In this document: piece after piece, positions 9,048 through 19,800 of the stretch
Layout: the number at the start of each line of letters is the position of its first letter
Numbering within the stretch: the stretch's first letter is position 1
Assembly (NCBI GenBank): GCA_036505275.1
Contig: DASXTS010000359.1
Location: forward strand, 1-22,575
Direction of reading: 5' to 3'
From: DASXTS01 sp036505275
GTDB lineage: Bacteria > Actinomycetota > Actinomycetes > Mycobacteriales > Pseudonocardiaceae
DNA: 22,575 nucleotides
Notes under the pieces: generated by a model
What the model saw: the letters and a program-made list of their open reading frames with translations, nothing else
Databases searched by the model: none
Told to the model about the DNA's origin: nothing
Program-made: the position numbers and the translations under genes

Positions 9048-12000
9048 ATGAACCCGATCGCCTTCGATCTTCTGCCGGGCACGACCGGTGCGGACGTCGT
9101 GAACCTGCAGGACGGGCTGCGGCTGATGCTGGAGCGCCGCTGGTTCGGCCTGTCGGATCAGGAGACGTCCTCGTTCCTCGAGCGCCTCGGGGTGGAACGG
9201 CAGTCCGGCAAGTACAGCGACGTCACCACCCAACTGGTGCGTCTGTTCCAGAAGCGTGCCGGACTCGACACCACCGGCGAGGTGCGCCGGCCGACCGCCG
9301 AGGCGATGAACACCGTGCTCGGCGAGCTCGGCGCGTTCCCCGACGAGCCCGCCCTGCCGCGCAAGTACGTCGTCGCGGGACGGGTGACCGTCCCGGCCGA
9401 CCGGTCCGCCCGGGGCTTGCGGATCTCGGCCTACCACGCCGACAACGACGACGCCGTGCGGCTCGGCGCCGACCTGACGGACGCGGCCGGCCGGTACACG
9501 GTCCAGTTCCCCGAGCTGACGGCCGTCCCCGGCGTGGTCCTCGTGGTGGAGGCCGAGGACGACCAGGGCGTGATCGTGGCCCGATCGAAGCGGCGGCCGC
9601 TGGAGCAGCTGCTGACCCGGGTCGACCTCGCGGCACGCTGGCCGGCGCAGTCCGCGGTACGCCGTGCCGTTCAGGGGCAGGTCATCCTGGACCACGGCGC
9701 CCCGGCCGGCGCCCTCGCCCTGCGGCTCTACCGGCTGGACTTCGGCGGCCAGTCCGCGCTTCTCGCCGACGCCACCACCGCCTCGGACGGCCAGTACGCG
9801 CTGGGGTTCGACGGCGCGGACCAGACGGTGGCGCTGGAGGTGCGGGCCCTGGCTGAGAACGCCGCCGAGGTGCCGCTGTCCAAGCCGCTCACCATGCCGG
9901 CCGGGACGAACGCGCTCTCCGCCGACCTCGTGGCGCCCGCGGACGTCCAGCCGGCCACGGCCGAGTACCAGCGCCTGACCGCCGCCCTGACCCCGCTGAT
10001 TGGCACCATGCAGGAACTGGCCGGCGCCAAGGAGGACGCCGGGCGCCGCGACCTCACCGCGCTGAACGCCGCGACCGGCTGGGACGCCCGGCCGATCGCG
10101 CTGGCCGCCACCGCGCAGCAGCTGCAGCAGGACCCGCAGGCGGCCAAGGCCGAGCTGGGCGCCGAGGCGCTCTACGGCCTGTTCCGGGCCGGCCTTCCGT
10201 ACGACAAGCAGATGCTGGCCCAGGTGGATCCCGACGAGGTCGGGGTCGCGCTGCAGAACCTGGTGGCCGCCGGCATCGTGGCGATGACACCCGATCAGAT
10301 CGCCGCCTTCAAGACCGCGTTCACCGAGTTCGCAACCGAGGTGCGGCTGTCCGTGCCGGCGCCCGGGTCCCGGACCACCTACGCCGAGCTGCTGGACAGC
10401 GCCGGCATCGGCGACGCGGCCGGCTCGTTCGCCGGCATCTACCTCAAACACCGCGGCGCCCCCGCGGGCCTGTGGCAGGCCGCCCGCGACGCGAAGATTC
10501 CGGAGCCCGTCATCGGCAAGCTGCAGTGGCAGGGGAAGCTGGCGTTCCTGGCCGGCAACAGCGGCACGGTGACCAGCCACCTGATGACCAAGCTGGCCGG
10601 TGCGTCACTGGCCGCCGGCACGCCGGCCGAGCTGAAGAGCCCCGCCGAGCTGGCGACGTCGGGCTTCTACGAGGCGGAGACCTGGAAGACCGAGGTGAGC
10701 GGGCTCGCGGCGAACGAGGCCGAGCTCGCCGCCCTGATACCCGCCGCCTACTCGGGCAAGACCCCGCAGCGTCTGCAGGCGTACGCGGAGGACATGGCCC
10801 GCAAGATCCGGGTGAGCTATCCCACCGAGGTCGTCACCCACATGGTGCAGACCGGCAAGATCGCACTGAACGGCGCGAAGGACGCCACCGTGAAGCTCCT
10901 GCAGGCGGCCACCCCGCAGGGTTTCCGGATCGGGCACACCCCGATGGAGAAGTTCCTCGCCGACGGGATGACGGTGCCCGAGGGCATGCCGGCCGCCGAC
11001 CTCGACCGGGCGAAGGAGGGGGTCAAGACCCTCCACCGGGTCTACCAGATCACCCCGACAAACGAGGCCATGGCCGTCCTGATCGACCTCGGGCTCACCT
11101 CGGCGTTCGACGTCACCGCGATGCCGCAGCACGAGTTCTACCGGGAGTTCGACCATGCATACTTCACGAAGTACGGCAAGCTGCCCAGGCCGGTCGAGAA
11201 GGAGCTGCTGTGGCGCAAGGCCCAGCAGGTCAGCAGCATGACCTACACCATCTTCGGCGCGGCCCGCCGGCTCGACACCGATCTCGCCGTCCCGGCCCTC
11301 ACCGGGACCCCGCAGCGCCGCGACGCGGACCGCCAGGGGCTCGGCGATGCGCTCAAGGGCTACCCGACCATGGAGCAGCTGTTCGGGACGACGGACTTCT
11401 GCGAGTGCTCGCACTGCCGCTCGGTGCTCAGCCCGGCCGCGTACCTGGTCGACCTGCTGCAGTTCGTCGAGGCGGAGCCGCAGGCCAGGGCCGCCTTCCT
11501 CAGCGGCTGGAAGCTGCGCAACGGCAAGACCTACGCCGACATGGGTTTCCTCGATCCCTACGAGGCCCTGACCAGACGGCGGCCGGACCTGCCACACATC
11601 CCGCTGACGTGCGAGAACACCAACGTGGCGCTGCCGTACGTCGACCTGGTCAACGAGATCCTCGAGTTCTACGTGGCCACCGGCGGCCTCACCAAGGACG
11701 CGATGCGGGACACCGGCGACGCGACCAGCGCCGAACTGCTCGCCGAGCCGCAGAACGTCATCGCCGAGGCGTACCGCAAGCTGCTGGCCGCGCGTTACCC
11801 GCTCACCCTGCCGTTCGACCTGTGGCTTTCCACGGTGCGCGAGTTCGGCGACTACACCGGGACGCCACTGCACCGCCTGCTCGCGACCTTCCGCACGTCC
11901 GACCAGTTCGCCGGCTGGGCGACGATCTTCGTCGAGTCGCTGGGACTGTCCCCGGCCGAGCGCGCCGTCATCGCCAACCCCGACCCGCTGGCCGCCTGGT

Positions 12001-15000
12001 GGACGCTCTACGGGTACGACACCGCCGCCCAGGCCACCGGCGAGCTCGGCTCGGCGGGCGCGCTGGCCCGCCGCCTCGGCGTCAGCTACCAGGAACTGGC
12101 GCAGCTGATCAAGACCAGCTTCGTGAACCCGGCGCTGGCCAAGCTGGCCGTGCTCTACCGGCTGCCCGCGAGCATCGCCGAGCTAAAGACCTTCCTCACG
12201 CCGGCGAACCAGCAGTTCCTCAGCGACAACCAGGACCTGCTCGGCCCCCGCCCGACGCCGGAACAGCAGGCTCGGATCAAGGCGCTGACCGACGAGCAGT
12301 GGAACCTGCTGACCGACCTGGGCGGCTTCGCCGACCGGGTGCGGGCGTACGCGGACCGGTACGGCCGACCGCTCGCCGACGTGCTGGCGGACCTGTCCGC
12401 CCTCCCCCTCGACGGCGCCCTGGTGCTGGCCGACCCGGACACCGGCTGCAACTTCGACCGCACGATCCTGCGGTACGCCGACGGCAGCCCGGCCGGCCCG
12501 GACGTGTTCCTGCGGCTCAACATGTTCGTCCGGCTGTGGCGGAAACTGGGCGGGGAGCTCGACGAGACCGACCGCACGCTGGCCGTCTTCGTCCCGAAGG
12601 ACGCGCCGTACACCGCCGGCCACTACGACAAGAAACCGCTCGAGACGGCGCTGCTCTATCTGGCGCACCTGAAGAGCCTCGACGAGAAGCTCGACGTCGC
12701 CCGGCCCAGCCGCACCCGGCTGCTCACCCTGTGGTCGCACATCCCGACCACCGGCGAGAACCCGCTGTACGCCAAGCTGTTCCTCACCCGCAGCGTCCTC
12801 AAGACCGACCCGATCTTCGACCACCCCCACGGCGACTACCTCGCGCCGGCCTGGGTCGCCCAGCAGGGTCAGGGCAAACCGCCGGAGTTCGTGCTCGTCA
12901 CGGGGCACCTGCCGGCCATCCGGTCCGCGCTCGGGCTGACCTCCGCCGAGGCGGCCGCGATCCTCAAGGACGCCGGCGGCTCGATCGACACGGCCAAGCT
13001 CACCATCGCCAACCTGTCCGTGCTGCACCGCTACGGCCTGCTGGCCAAGGCGCTGCGGCTGCCGGTCGGCGACCTCATCACGCTCAAGACGCTCTCCGGC
13101 CGCGACCCGTTCCGGCCGCTCGACGCCGCGCCGCTGACCGACCTGGCGAAGGACTATCCGTACGCCGAGACACTGGCCTTCGTCCGGATCGCCGAGCGGG
13201 TGCGCGACAGCGGGCTCACCGTAGCCGACCTGGACTACCTGCTGCGCCGCCGCTTCGACGAGGCCGGCCCGCGCCGGCCGGATCGCACGGCCGCGCTCAC
13301 CCTGCTCACCACGCTGGCGAACGGCATCCGCGCGATCCGCGCCGAGCATGCGACGCCCACCCACCCGCAGGAGCTCACCGAGGAGTTCCTGCACCAGAAA
13401 CTCGGCCTGCTGCTGTCGCCGGTGCACGCCGACACCGTGCTGCGCATGGTGCGCGGCGAGGACGACGCGGCCGCGCCGTCGACCAGGGCGTTCTTCGACG
13501 ACGTGCTCAAGAAGGGGCAGTTGCGGGAGGCCGGGGACGCGGGATTCCTGGACGCCGGTGACTACCCGGCCCTGTTCGCGCCGCTGAAGCCGCTGGTGCA
13601 GGTGGACCCCGGCGACACACCCGCACAGGTGGAGGCCAAACGGGCCCAGAACGAGACCATCCTCGAGGAGAACCGGGCCACGCTGCTGACCCGTCGCACC
13701 AAACTGGCCGGCGCGTTCCTGCCGGTGCTGCGCAGCCGGCTGATCCGCCGGCTCGCCGTGCAGACCCTCGCCGCCGACACCGGCGCCGACCCGGCCCTGG
13801 TGGAGCGTCTGATCACCGATCGCGACCTGCTGTCGCTGGACATCGGCGGCGCTGGGAAGCCGCTGATCGACGCGTTCACCGCGGCGGCGGCCGACGGCAT
13901 CGAGGCCGACTTCTACGCCTCGGCGGACGGCAGCGGCTCGCGGCTGGACACGCCGCCGCGGCAGCCGGACGCCGACACCGCGGCGCATCCGGCCGCGAAC
14001 AGCGCCCGATTCCGCGGCTACCTCGCCGTCCGGGCCGCCGGGCCGCACCGGTTCTTCATCAATCTGGCCAAGACCGGCGCCCAGGCACGGCTGACCTTCC
14101 CGCACCTGCCGGATCCGCTGTTCCTCGACAAGACGGCGGCCGCCGACAACGCCGAGTTCGGGATCGGGCCGGACGAGTACGTCACCCTGCAGACGGCGGC
14201 GCCCTACCGGTTCGGCTTCGAGCTCGACCGGTTGAACGCCGGCGCCGGACGGCTCACCGTGCAGGGCGAGACCACACCGCGCGGCCCCCTCTCGCAACTG
14301 GCGCTGTATCCGGCCGACGGGATCGACACGGCCGAGGCCGCCCTCATCCGGCTGCGCGCGGCCCTGGAACTTCTCGCCCGGCTCGGCCTGACCCAGCGGG
14401 AGATCACCTACCTCGCCGGCGCCCCGGCGAACTGGGGCGGTCTGAACCTCAGCACGCTGCCAACCGCGCGCACCGAGGACACCGGCGCCTTCGTCTGGTT
14501 CCTGCGGCTCGCCGAGTACGCCGAGCTGAAACGCGGGCTCGCCGGCGGCACCGACGCGCTGATCGACGTGTTCGAGGACAACGGAACCGGCGCCGCCGAC
14601 AGCCTGGCCAAGGTGTACGACCGGATCGGCACGGTGACCCGGCGCCCGGCCGCCGTCGTGCGCGATACGGCCGAGAGCCTGTTCGCCGCGGCCGACCGGG
14701 ACTTCGCCGACGACCGGCCGGTCCTGCGCCTGTGGGAGGCGCTCGAGCTGGTTGAACGGCTCGGCGCCACGGCGGCGTCGATCCGCGCGTGGACCGCGAT
14801 CGTGGACCCGGTCGCGGACAACGACACGCGGTTCGCCATCGCCCGCCAGATCAAGGAAAGCGTGCGGGCCCGCTTCGACCCGGAGACGTGGCAGCGGGTC
14901 GCGCAGCCGATCTTCGACCGGCTGCGCCGCCGCCAGCGGGACGCCCTGGTCGCCGTGATCATGCATCGGCGGAACCTGGCCCGCGCCGGGCAGCTCTACG

Positions 15001-16820
15001 AGTACTTCCTGATCGACCCCGGCATGGAGCCGGTCGTCCAGACCTCCCGCATCCGGCTGGCCATCAGCTCGGTGCAGCTGTTCGTCCAGCGGTGCCTGCT
15101 CAGCCTGGAAGGCGAGGTGCATCCGTCGGCCGTCCTCGACGCCGACCACTGGGACTGGATGAAGCGGTACCGCGTCTGGGAGGCGAACCGGAAGATCTTC
15201 CTGTTCCCCGAGAACTGGCTGGAGCCCGAGTTCCGGGACGACAAGACCCACCTGTTCACCGAGCTCGAGTCCGCCCTGATGGAGAACGACGTCTCCGCCG
15301 ACGTGGCCGAGGACGCGTTCGCCGCGTACCTCGGCAAGCTCGCCGCCCTCGCCAAGCTCGACATCGTGGCGATGCACCTGGAGAACAAGCCCGATTTCGC
15401 CAAGAACACCCTGCACGTGTTCGGGCGCAGCCACAGCACCCCGCACAAATACTTCCACCGCCGGTACGCCAACCAGATGTGGACGGCGTGGGAACCCGTG
15501 AGCGCGGAGATCGAGGGCGACCACCTCGCGCCGGTGGTCTGGCGCGACCGGCTCTTCCTGTTCTGGGTGACCTTCCTGCAGAGCGGCAAGCCGTCCGGGG
15601 GGCCCTCGAACGCCGACAACCTGACCGCGCTGCCGACGCTCAAGCGCGACGTCGAGGCCCAGCTGCACTGGAGCGAATACGTCGGCGGCACGTGGCAGAC
15701 CCACGAGTCCGGTGGCTACCAGCCGCCCACGCCGCTGCGGGTGCGGGTCGAGGGCCTGGACGCGTTCGACCCGCAGAGCGTGTTCGTGCACGTCACCGTC
15801 GTAGACCCGCCGGAAATCGGGGCGGAAAACCCGGCGAACCTGGCGGACGCCGGCGTCTACATCAACCTCGGCGGACCCATCAACAAGGCCTTCTACCTGG
15901 CCGGTCGGAACAGTGTGCCGATCGGCCGGGGAACGCACGCCGCCCCGCCGGTGCCCTGGAGCATCGAGACCGGCGACGCCGGGCATCGGCCCACCGCCTA
16001 CGTGGGCGCGGCCGGCAAGCTGACGGTGTCGTTCCGGCCCCGCATCATCACCGGGCCGGGCCAGCCCGGCGCGGACGTCCGGCCGTCCGCCGTGACCGTC
16101 CTGGAGACCCCCGGCTCGTACACCGTGCTGCCGGTCAACAACCGCATCACGCTCGGCGTGCCGGCCGACGCGATCGCCGGCGCCCAGCAGGAGAAGGACA
16201 AGGTGCGCAAGGCCCTCGAGGCGACCGTCGGCGAGATCGAATCGCTGATCAAGCCGGTCTTCTTCCAGGACGCGCACCAGGTGCTCTTCATCGAGCCGGA
16301 GGTGGTGGAGCGCACCGTCGAGCTGTGGGAAGAGTGGGTCACCCGGACGCCCATGGACGAGCTGGAGGATCCGCCCTGGCACACGGACGCCCAGTTCTGG
16401 GAGAAGTACGTCAAGCCGCTCTACCCGAAGACCAAACCCGACCCGATCGGGCCGGTGACGAAGTTCCCGTACACCGACTCGCGCATCCAGCCGAAGAACG
16501 TCGTCGACTGGCTGTCCAACCCTGGAACCGGGCTGTTCTACCAGGGCCAGATCATCGGCAAGCAGGGTCTGGCGCCGGTCACGACCATCCCGCTCACCGA
16601 GCTGCCCGCGGCGACCGAGAAGGGCGCCGCCAAGGTGAGCGTCCACCCCGGCAGCGGCCTCGCGGCCGACACCGCCGTGGTCCTGCTCGGCGGCGCCCGG
16701 GAGAAACAGCAGGACCTCACCCCGCTCACCAAGGGCATGAACATCGTCGGCGGCGCCGGTCTCAACGCCGCCCTGCGCGAAAACGTCGGCTCCTTCTCGG
16801 TCGAAGGGAAGACACGATGA
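9048..16820 (+). CDS. TcA subunit, large N-terminal piece (A1)
   Basis: This 2590-aa protein is the shell and receptor-facing part of a Tc toxin A subunit. Residues 1-95 look like a peptidoglycan-binding-type helical module (DLLPGTTGADVVNLQDGLRL, then LVRLFQKRAGLDTTGEV). Residues about 106-180 and 208-295 look like two transthyretin/carboxypeptidase-regulatory-like beta domains (GRYTVQF; GQYALGF). The VRP1 region has FCECSHCRSVLSPAAYLVDL starting at 784, with Cys785, Cys787 and Cys790. A PA14-like module lies at about 1620-1755 (EADFYASADGSGSRL; FRGYLAVRAAGPHRFFINL). The neuraminidase-like/ABC-toxin region starts near 1985 (EYFLIDPGMEPVVQTSRIRL; WEANRKIFLFPENWLEPEF), and VFFQDAHQVLFIEPE lies near 2405. 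The pore-forming and TcB-binding parts are absent; they are in the next gene, whose ATG overlaps this stop (ATGA, 16817-16820). Even without them it is as long as a whole TcdA1 (about 2500 aa). The start at 9048 is 11 bases after the B-C stop. Confidence 0.92.
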   Translation: MNPIAFDLLPGTTGADVVNLQDGLRLMLERRWFGLSDQETSSFLERLGVERQSGKYSDVTTQLVRLFQKRAGLDTTGEVRRPTAEAMNTVLGELGAFPDEPALPRKYVVAGRVTVPADRSARGLRISAYHADNDDAVRLGADLTDAAGRYTVQFPELTAVPGVVLVVEAEDDQGVIVARSKRRPLEQLLTRVDLAARWPAQSAVRRAVQGQVILDHGAPAGALALRLYRLDFGGQSALLADATTASDGQYALGFDGADQTVALEVRALAENAAEVPLSKPLTMPAGTNALSADLVAPADVQPATAEYQRLTAALTPLIGTMQELAGAKEDAGRRDLTALNAATGWDARPIALAATAQQLQQDPQAAKAELGAEALYGLFRAGLPYDKQMLAQVDPDEVGVALQNLVAAGIVAMTPDQIAAFKTAFTEFATEVRLSVPAPGSRTTYAELLDSAGIGDAAGSFAGIYLKHRGAPAGLWQAARDAKIPEPVIGKLQWQGKLAFLAGNSGTVTSHLMTKLAGASLAAGTPAELKSPAELATSGFYEAETWKTEVSGLAANEAELAALIPAAYSGKTPQRLQAYAEDMARKIRVSYPTEVVTHMVQTGKIALNGAKDATVKLLQAATPQGFRIGHTPMEKFLADGMTVPEGMPAADLDRAKEGVKTLHRVYQITPTNEAMAVLIDLGLTSAFDVTAMPQHEFYREFDHAYFTKYGKLPRPVEKELLWRKAQQVSSMTYTIFGAARRLDTDLAVPALTGTPQRRDADRQGLGDALKGYPTMEQLFGTTDFCECSHCRSVLSPAAYLVDLLQFVEAEPQARAAFLSGWKLRNGKTYADMGFLDPYEALTRRRPDLPHIPLTCENTNVALPYVDLVNEILEFYVATGGLTKDAMRDTGDATSAELLAEPQNVIAEAYRKLLAARYPLTLPFDLWLSTVREFGDYTGTPLHRLLATFRTSDQFAGWATIFVESLGLSPAERAVIANPDPLAAWWTLYGYDTAAQATGELGSAGALARRLGVSYQELAQLIKTSFVNPALAKLAVLYRLPASIAELKTFLTPANQQFLSDNQDLLGPRPTPEQQARIKALTDEQWNLLTDLGGFADRVRAYADRYGRPLADVLADLSALPLDGALVLADPDTGCNFDRTILRYADGSPAGPDVFLRLNMFVRLWRKLGGELDETDRTLAVFVPKDAPYTAGHYDKKPLETALLYLAHLKSLDEKLDVARPSRTRLLTLWSHIPTTGENPLYAKLFLTRSVLKTDPIFDHPHGDYLAPAWVAQQGQGKPPEFVLVTGHLPAIRSALGLTSAEAAAILKDAGGSIDTAKLTIANLSVLHRYGLLAKALRLPVGDLITLKTLSGRDPFRPLDAAPLTDLAKDYPYAETLAFVRIAERVRDSGLTVADLDYLLRRRFDEAGPRRPDRTAALTLLTTLANGIRAIRAEHATPTHPQELTEEFLHQKLGLLLSPVHADTVLRMVRGEDDAAAPSTRAFFDDVLKKGQLREAGDAGFLDAGDYPALFAPLKPLVQVDPGDTPAQVEAKRAQNETILEENRATLLTRRTKLAGAFLPVLRSRLIRRLAVQTLAADTGADPALVERLITDRDLLSLDIGGAGKPLIDAFTAAAADGIEADFYASADGSGSRLDTPPRQPDADTAAHPAANSARFRGYLAVRAAGPHRFFINLAKTGAQARLTFPHLPDPLFLDKTAAADNAEFGIGPDEYVTLQTAAPYRFGFELDRLNAGAGRLTVQGETTPRGPLSQLALYPADGIDTAEAALIRLRAALELLARLGLTQREITYLAGAPANWGGLNLSTLPTARTEDTGAFVWFLRLAEYAELKRGLAGGTDALIDVFEDNGTGAADSLAKVYDRIGTVTRRPAAVVRDTAESLFAAADRDFADDRPVLRLWEALELVERLGATAASIRAWTAIVDPVADNDTRFAIARQIKESVRARFDPETWQRVAQPIFDRLRRRQRDALVAVIMHRRNLARAGQLYEYFLIDPGMEPVVQTSRIRLAISSVQLFVQRCLLSLEGEVHPSAVLDADHWDWMKRYRVWEANRKIFLFPENWLEPEFRDDKTHLFTELESALMENDVSADVAEDAFAAYLGKLAALAKLDIVAMHLENKPDFAKNTLHVFGRSHSTPHKYFHRRYANQMWTAWEPVSAEIEGDHLAPVVWRDRLFLFWVTFLQSGKPSGGPSNADNLTALPTLKRDVEAQLHWSEYVGGTWQTHESGGYQPPTPLRVRVEGLDAFDPQSVFVHVTVVDPPEIGAENPANLADAGVYINLGGPINKAFYLAGRNSVPIGRGTHAAPPVPWSIETGDAGHRPTAYVGAAGKLTVSFRPRIITGPGQPGADVRPSAVTVLETPGSYTVLPVNNRITLGVPADAIAGAQQEKDKVRKALEATVGEIESLIKPVFFQDAHQVLFIEPEVVERTVELWEEWVTRTPMDELEDPPWHTDAQFWEKYVKPLYPKTKPDPIGPVTKFPYTDSRIQPKNVVDWLSNPGTGLFYQGQIIGKQGLAPVTTIPLTELPAATEKGAAKVSVHPGSGLAADTAVVLLGGAREKQQDLTPLTKGMNIVGGAGLNAALRENVGSFSVEGKTR

Positions 16821-19800
16821 ACCTCGGCACCGCCAAAGGGACCGCCACGCACGGCGTCCTCGACAGCGAGCTGTACTTCCACCTGCAGCGCTACACGGAG
16901 ACCCGGGAGACAAAGCACTTCGTGGTGCAGGAGCGCGACGTCTCCTACCGGTTCTCCACCCACCACCACGAATACGTCAGCGTGCTGGAGGACCGGCTGC
17001 GCCAGTTCGGTCTGGCCGTGCTCCAGTCGGCGGACACCGAGTTCGCACCGGACGGCGCATCCTTGCCGGAGAGCGTCGAGGTCGCCCTCGCCGCCGGCGG
17101 GCAGGTCACGGTCCCGGCGCTCGCCGCACTGCTGCTGCGGGCCACCACCCAGGCCCGGCTGCCCGACGGCAGCTCGGTGCAGCTGGCCGCGGCGAGCAGT
17201 CTGCACGCCGCCGGCGCAGCGGCGGCCATCGCTCCGGAGGGCCTCAACGCGACGCTGACCGGGGCGATGACGAACACGCCGCCGCCCGGCACCGCCGTCA
17301 CGCTCGACGCCCAGCCCGCGTTCCTGAGGGCCGACACCGTGGTGACGCTCCGGGCCGAGACCGCGGTGACCCTGTTTAACGGCGCCGCGGCGACGCTGCC
17401 CGCCGGAACGCAGGTGCGGATGGCTGCCCGCACCGAGTTCCCGATCGCGGCGAACACCCCGGCGACGATTGTCAAGAGCCGGCCGCGCCCGGTCCTCTAC
17501 GCGGCCGCGATGGATCGCTACGGCCCCACCGCCGCGGTGCAGCGGCCCCGGCCGGTCCGCGACCTCGACTTCACCAGCGGTGGCGCCTACTCGGCGTACA
17601 ACTGGGAGCTGTTCTTCCACGCGCCGCTGATGATGGCCGTGCACCTGAGCAAGAACCAGCGCTTCGCCGATGCGCAGCACTGGTTCCACTTCATCTTCGA
17701 CCCCACCGACAGCAGCGACGGTCCGGAACCGGAACGCTTCTGGAAGGTGCGCCCATTCCGCACCACCGACGTCAAGCAGGTGGAGGAGATCCTGGTCAAC
17801 CTCGCGACCGAGGCCGACCCCGCACTGCGGGCGGAGACCGTGTCCAGCATCGACGCCTGGCAGCGAGCGCCGTTCCGACCGCACGTCATCGCGCGGTACC
17901 GGCAGCAGGCGTACATGTACAAGACGGTCATGGCGTACCTGGACAATCTGATCGCCTGGGGTGACTCGCTGTTCGCGCAGGACACCGGCGAGGCGATCGA
18001 CGAGGCGCTGATGCTCTACATGCTGGCGGCCGGCATCCTCGGGCCCCGGCCGCAGGCCGTTCCGGCGAAGGGCACGATGAAACCCCAGTCCTACGCCAAC
18101 CTGCGCAAGGACCTGCGGAAGTTCGGCTCGGTGCTGCGCGACGTCGAGGCCGACGCGCCGTTCGACCTGATGCCGCTGCCCGCCGCGGACGCCGCGCCCA
18201 GTCCGCAGACCGCAGCGGTGCGCAGCCTCGGCAAGGCCCTGTACTTCGGCGTGCCGCGCAACGACAAGTTGCTGGGCTACTGGGGCACGGTCGCGGACCG
18301 GCTCTTCAAGATCCACAACAGCCTCAACCTGCAAGGGGTGTTCCGGCAGCTGGCCCTCTTCGAACCACCCATCGACCCCGCCCTGCTGGCCCGTGCGGCC
18401 GCGTCCGGCGTCGACGTCGCGGCCATCGTCAACGGGCTCAATCAACCCCTGCCGCTCGTACGCTTCCCGCTGCTGCTGCTGAAGGCCACCGAGCTCGCCC
18501 AGGAGGTCAAGAGCCTGGCCACGAACCTGCTCTCCAGCATGGAGAAGGAGGACGCGGAGGCGCTCGCGCTGCTGCGGGCCAAGCACGAGTCGGCGATCCT
18601 CAAATTGGTCGAGCAGGTGAAATACACCCAGCTCCAGGAGGCGGTCAAGGCCAAGGAAGGCCTGCAGAAGTCGCTGCTGAACGCCATGCAGCGCTACGTC
18701 TACTACGAACGGCAGCTCGGCAAGACGCTCGAGCAGATCGGGGCGGCCGTGCCCGAGCTGGTTCCCCTGGACCGCACGGGCCTGACCGACATGAGCCTCA
18801 AGGCCGAGGAGGGCGACGTCGCGCCCCGTAACATCGACGTCGACATCGCCACCGACGCGTTCGCCGCCGTCGCCGGTTTCCTCAACGGCGGCAAACTGAT
18901 GAGCTCGCACGAGGTGCGGGAGAGCCTGTTCCTGGAGGGCGGCCAGCTCGCGTCCGACGTCGCCAACGTCGCCAACATCGTCAGCTCCATCGGGCACGCG
19001 GTCCCGTCGTTCTCGGTCCACGTCCAGCCGTGGGGCCTCGGCACGACGGTCAACTACGGCGGCAGCAACGTCGGCAACGCGGCTGGCGCCGTGGCGTCCG
19101 CGGCGCGGGCCATCGCCGAGCGGCTCAACTTCGAGGCACGGCGGGCCGCGCGGATCGACGGGTTCGCCCGCCGCGAGCGCGAATGGGCGTTCCAGAGCAA
19201 CCTGGCTGCGGGGGAGATCGGCCAGATCTTCAAACAGATCCGGGCCGCGGAGATCCGCGAGGCCGCAGCTGACCTGGAGCTGCGCAACCACCGCGAGCAG
19301 ATCACCCAGGCCGCGCAGATCGAGCAGTTCCTCAACGCCGACGGTACGAACAAGACCGGCAAGATCACCAACAAGGCTCTGTACGCCTACCTGAAACGAG
19401 AGGTCAAAGGGCTGTACGCGCGGTGCTTCGGGATGGCGTTCGACGTGGCCCGCAAGGCCGAGCGGGCGCTGCAGCACGAACTCGGAGACACCGGCCTGAC
19501 GTTCCTGGAGTTCGGCTACCTGGCCGGCACGGAGGGTCTGCTGGCCGGGGACCGGCTGGTCGCCGACCTTAAGCGGATGGAGCTCGCCTATCTGGAGCTC
19601 AACCGCCGGGAGTACGAGCTCACCAAGCACGTCAGCCTGCTGCAGGTGGCGCCGCAGGCACTGCTGGAGCTGCGCACGACCGGCAGCTGCACGATCCGGC
19701 TCGGCGAGGAGTTGTTCAACCTGGACGGGCCCAGCCACTACTTCCGCCGGATCAAGAACGTCGCCGTCACGGTCCCGTGCGTGACCGGCCCGTACGCCGG

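Noticed and set aside
14789..16816. Upstream extension of the A2 frame inside A1
   Set aside because: This part lies in a shifted frame over the neuraminidase-like region of A1 and is R/P-rich. Conserved A2 sequence starts at the ATG at 16817, which has its own ribosome-binding site.
12183..16913. A 1576-codon open frame on the minus strand opposite A1
   Set aside because: Antisense shadow of A1 with low-complexity composition and no recognisable motif.
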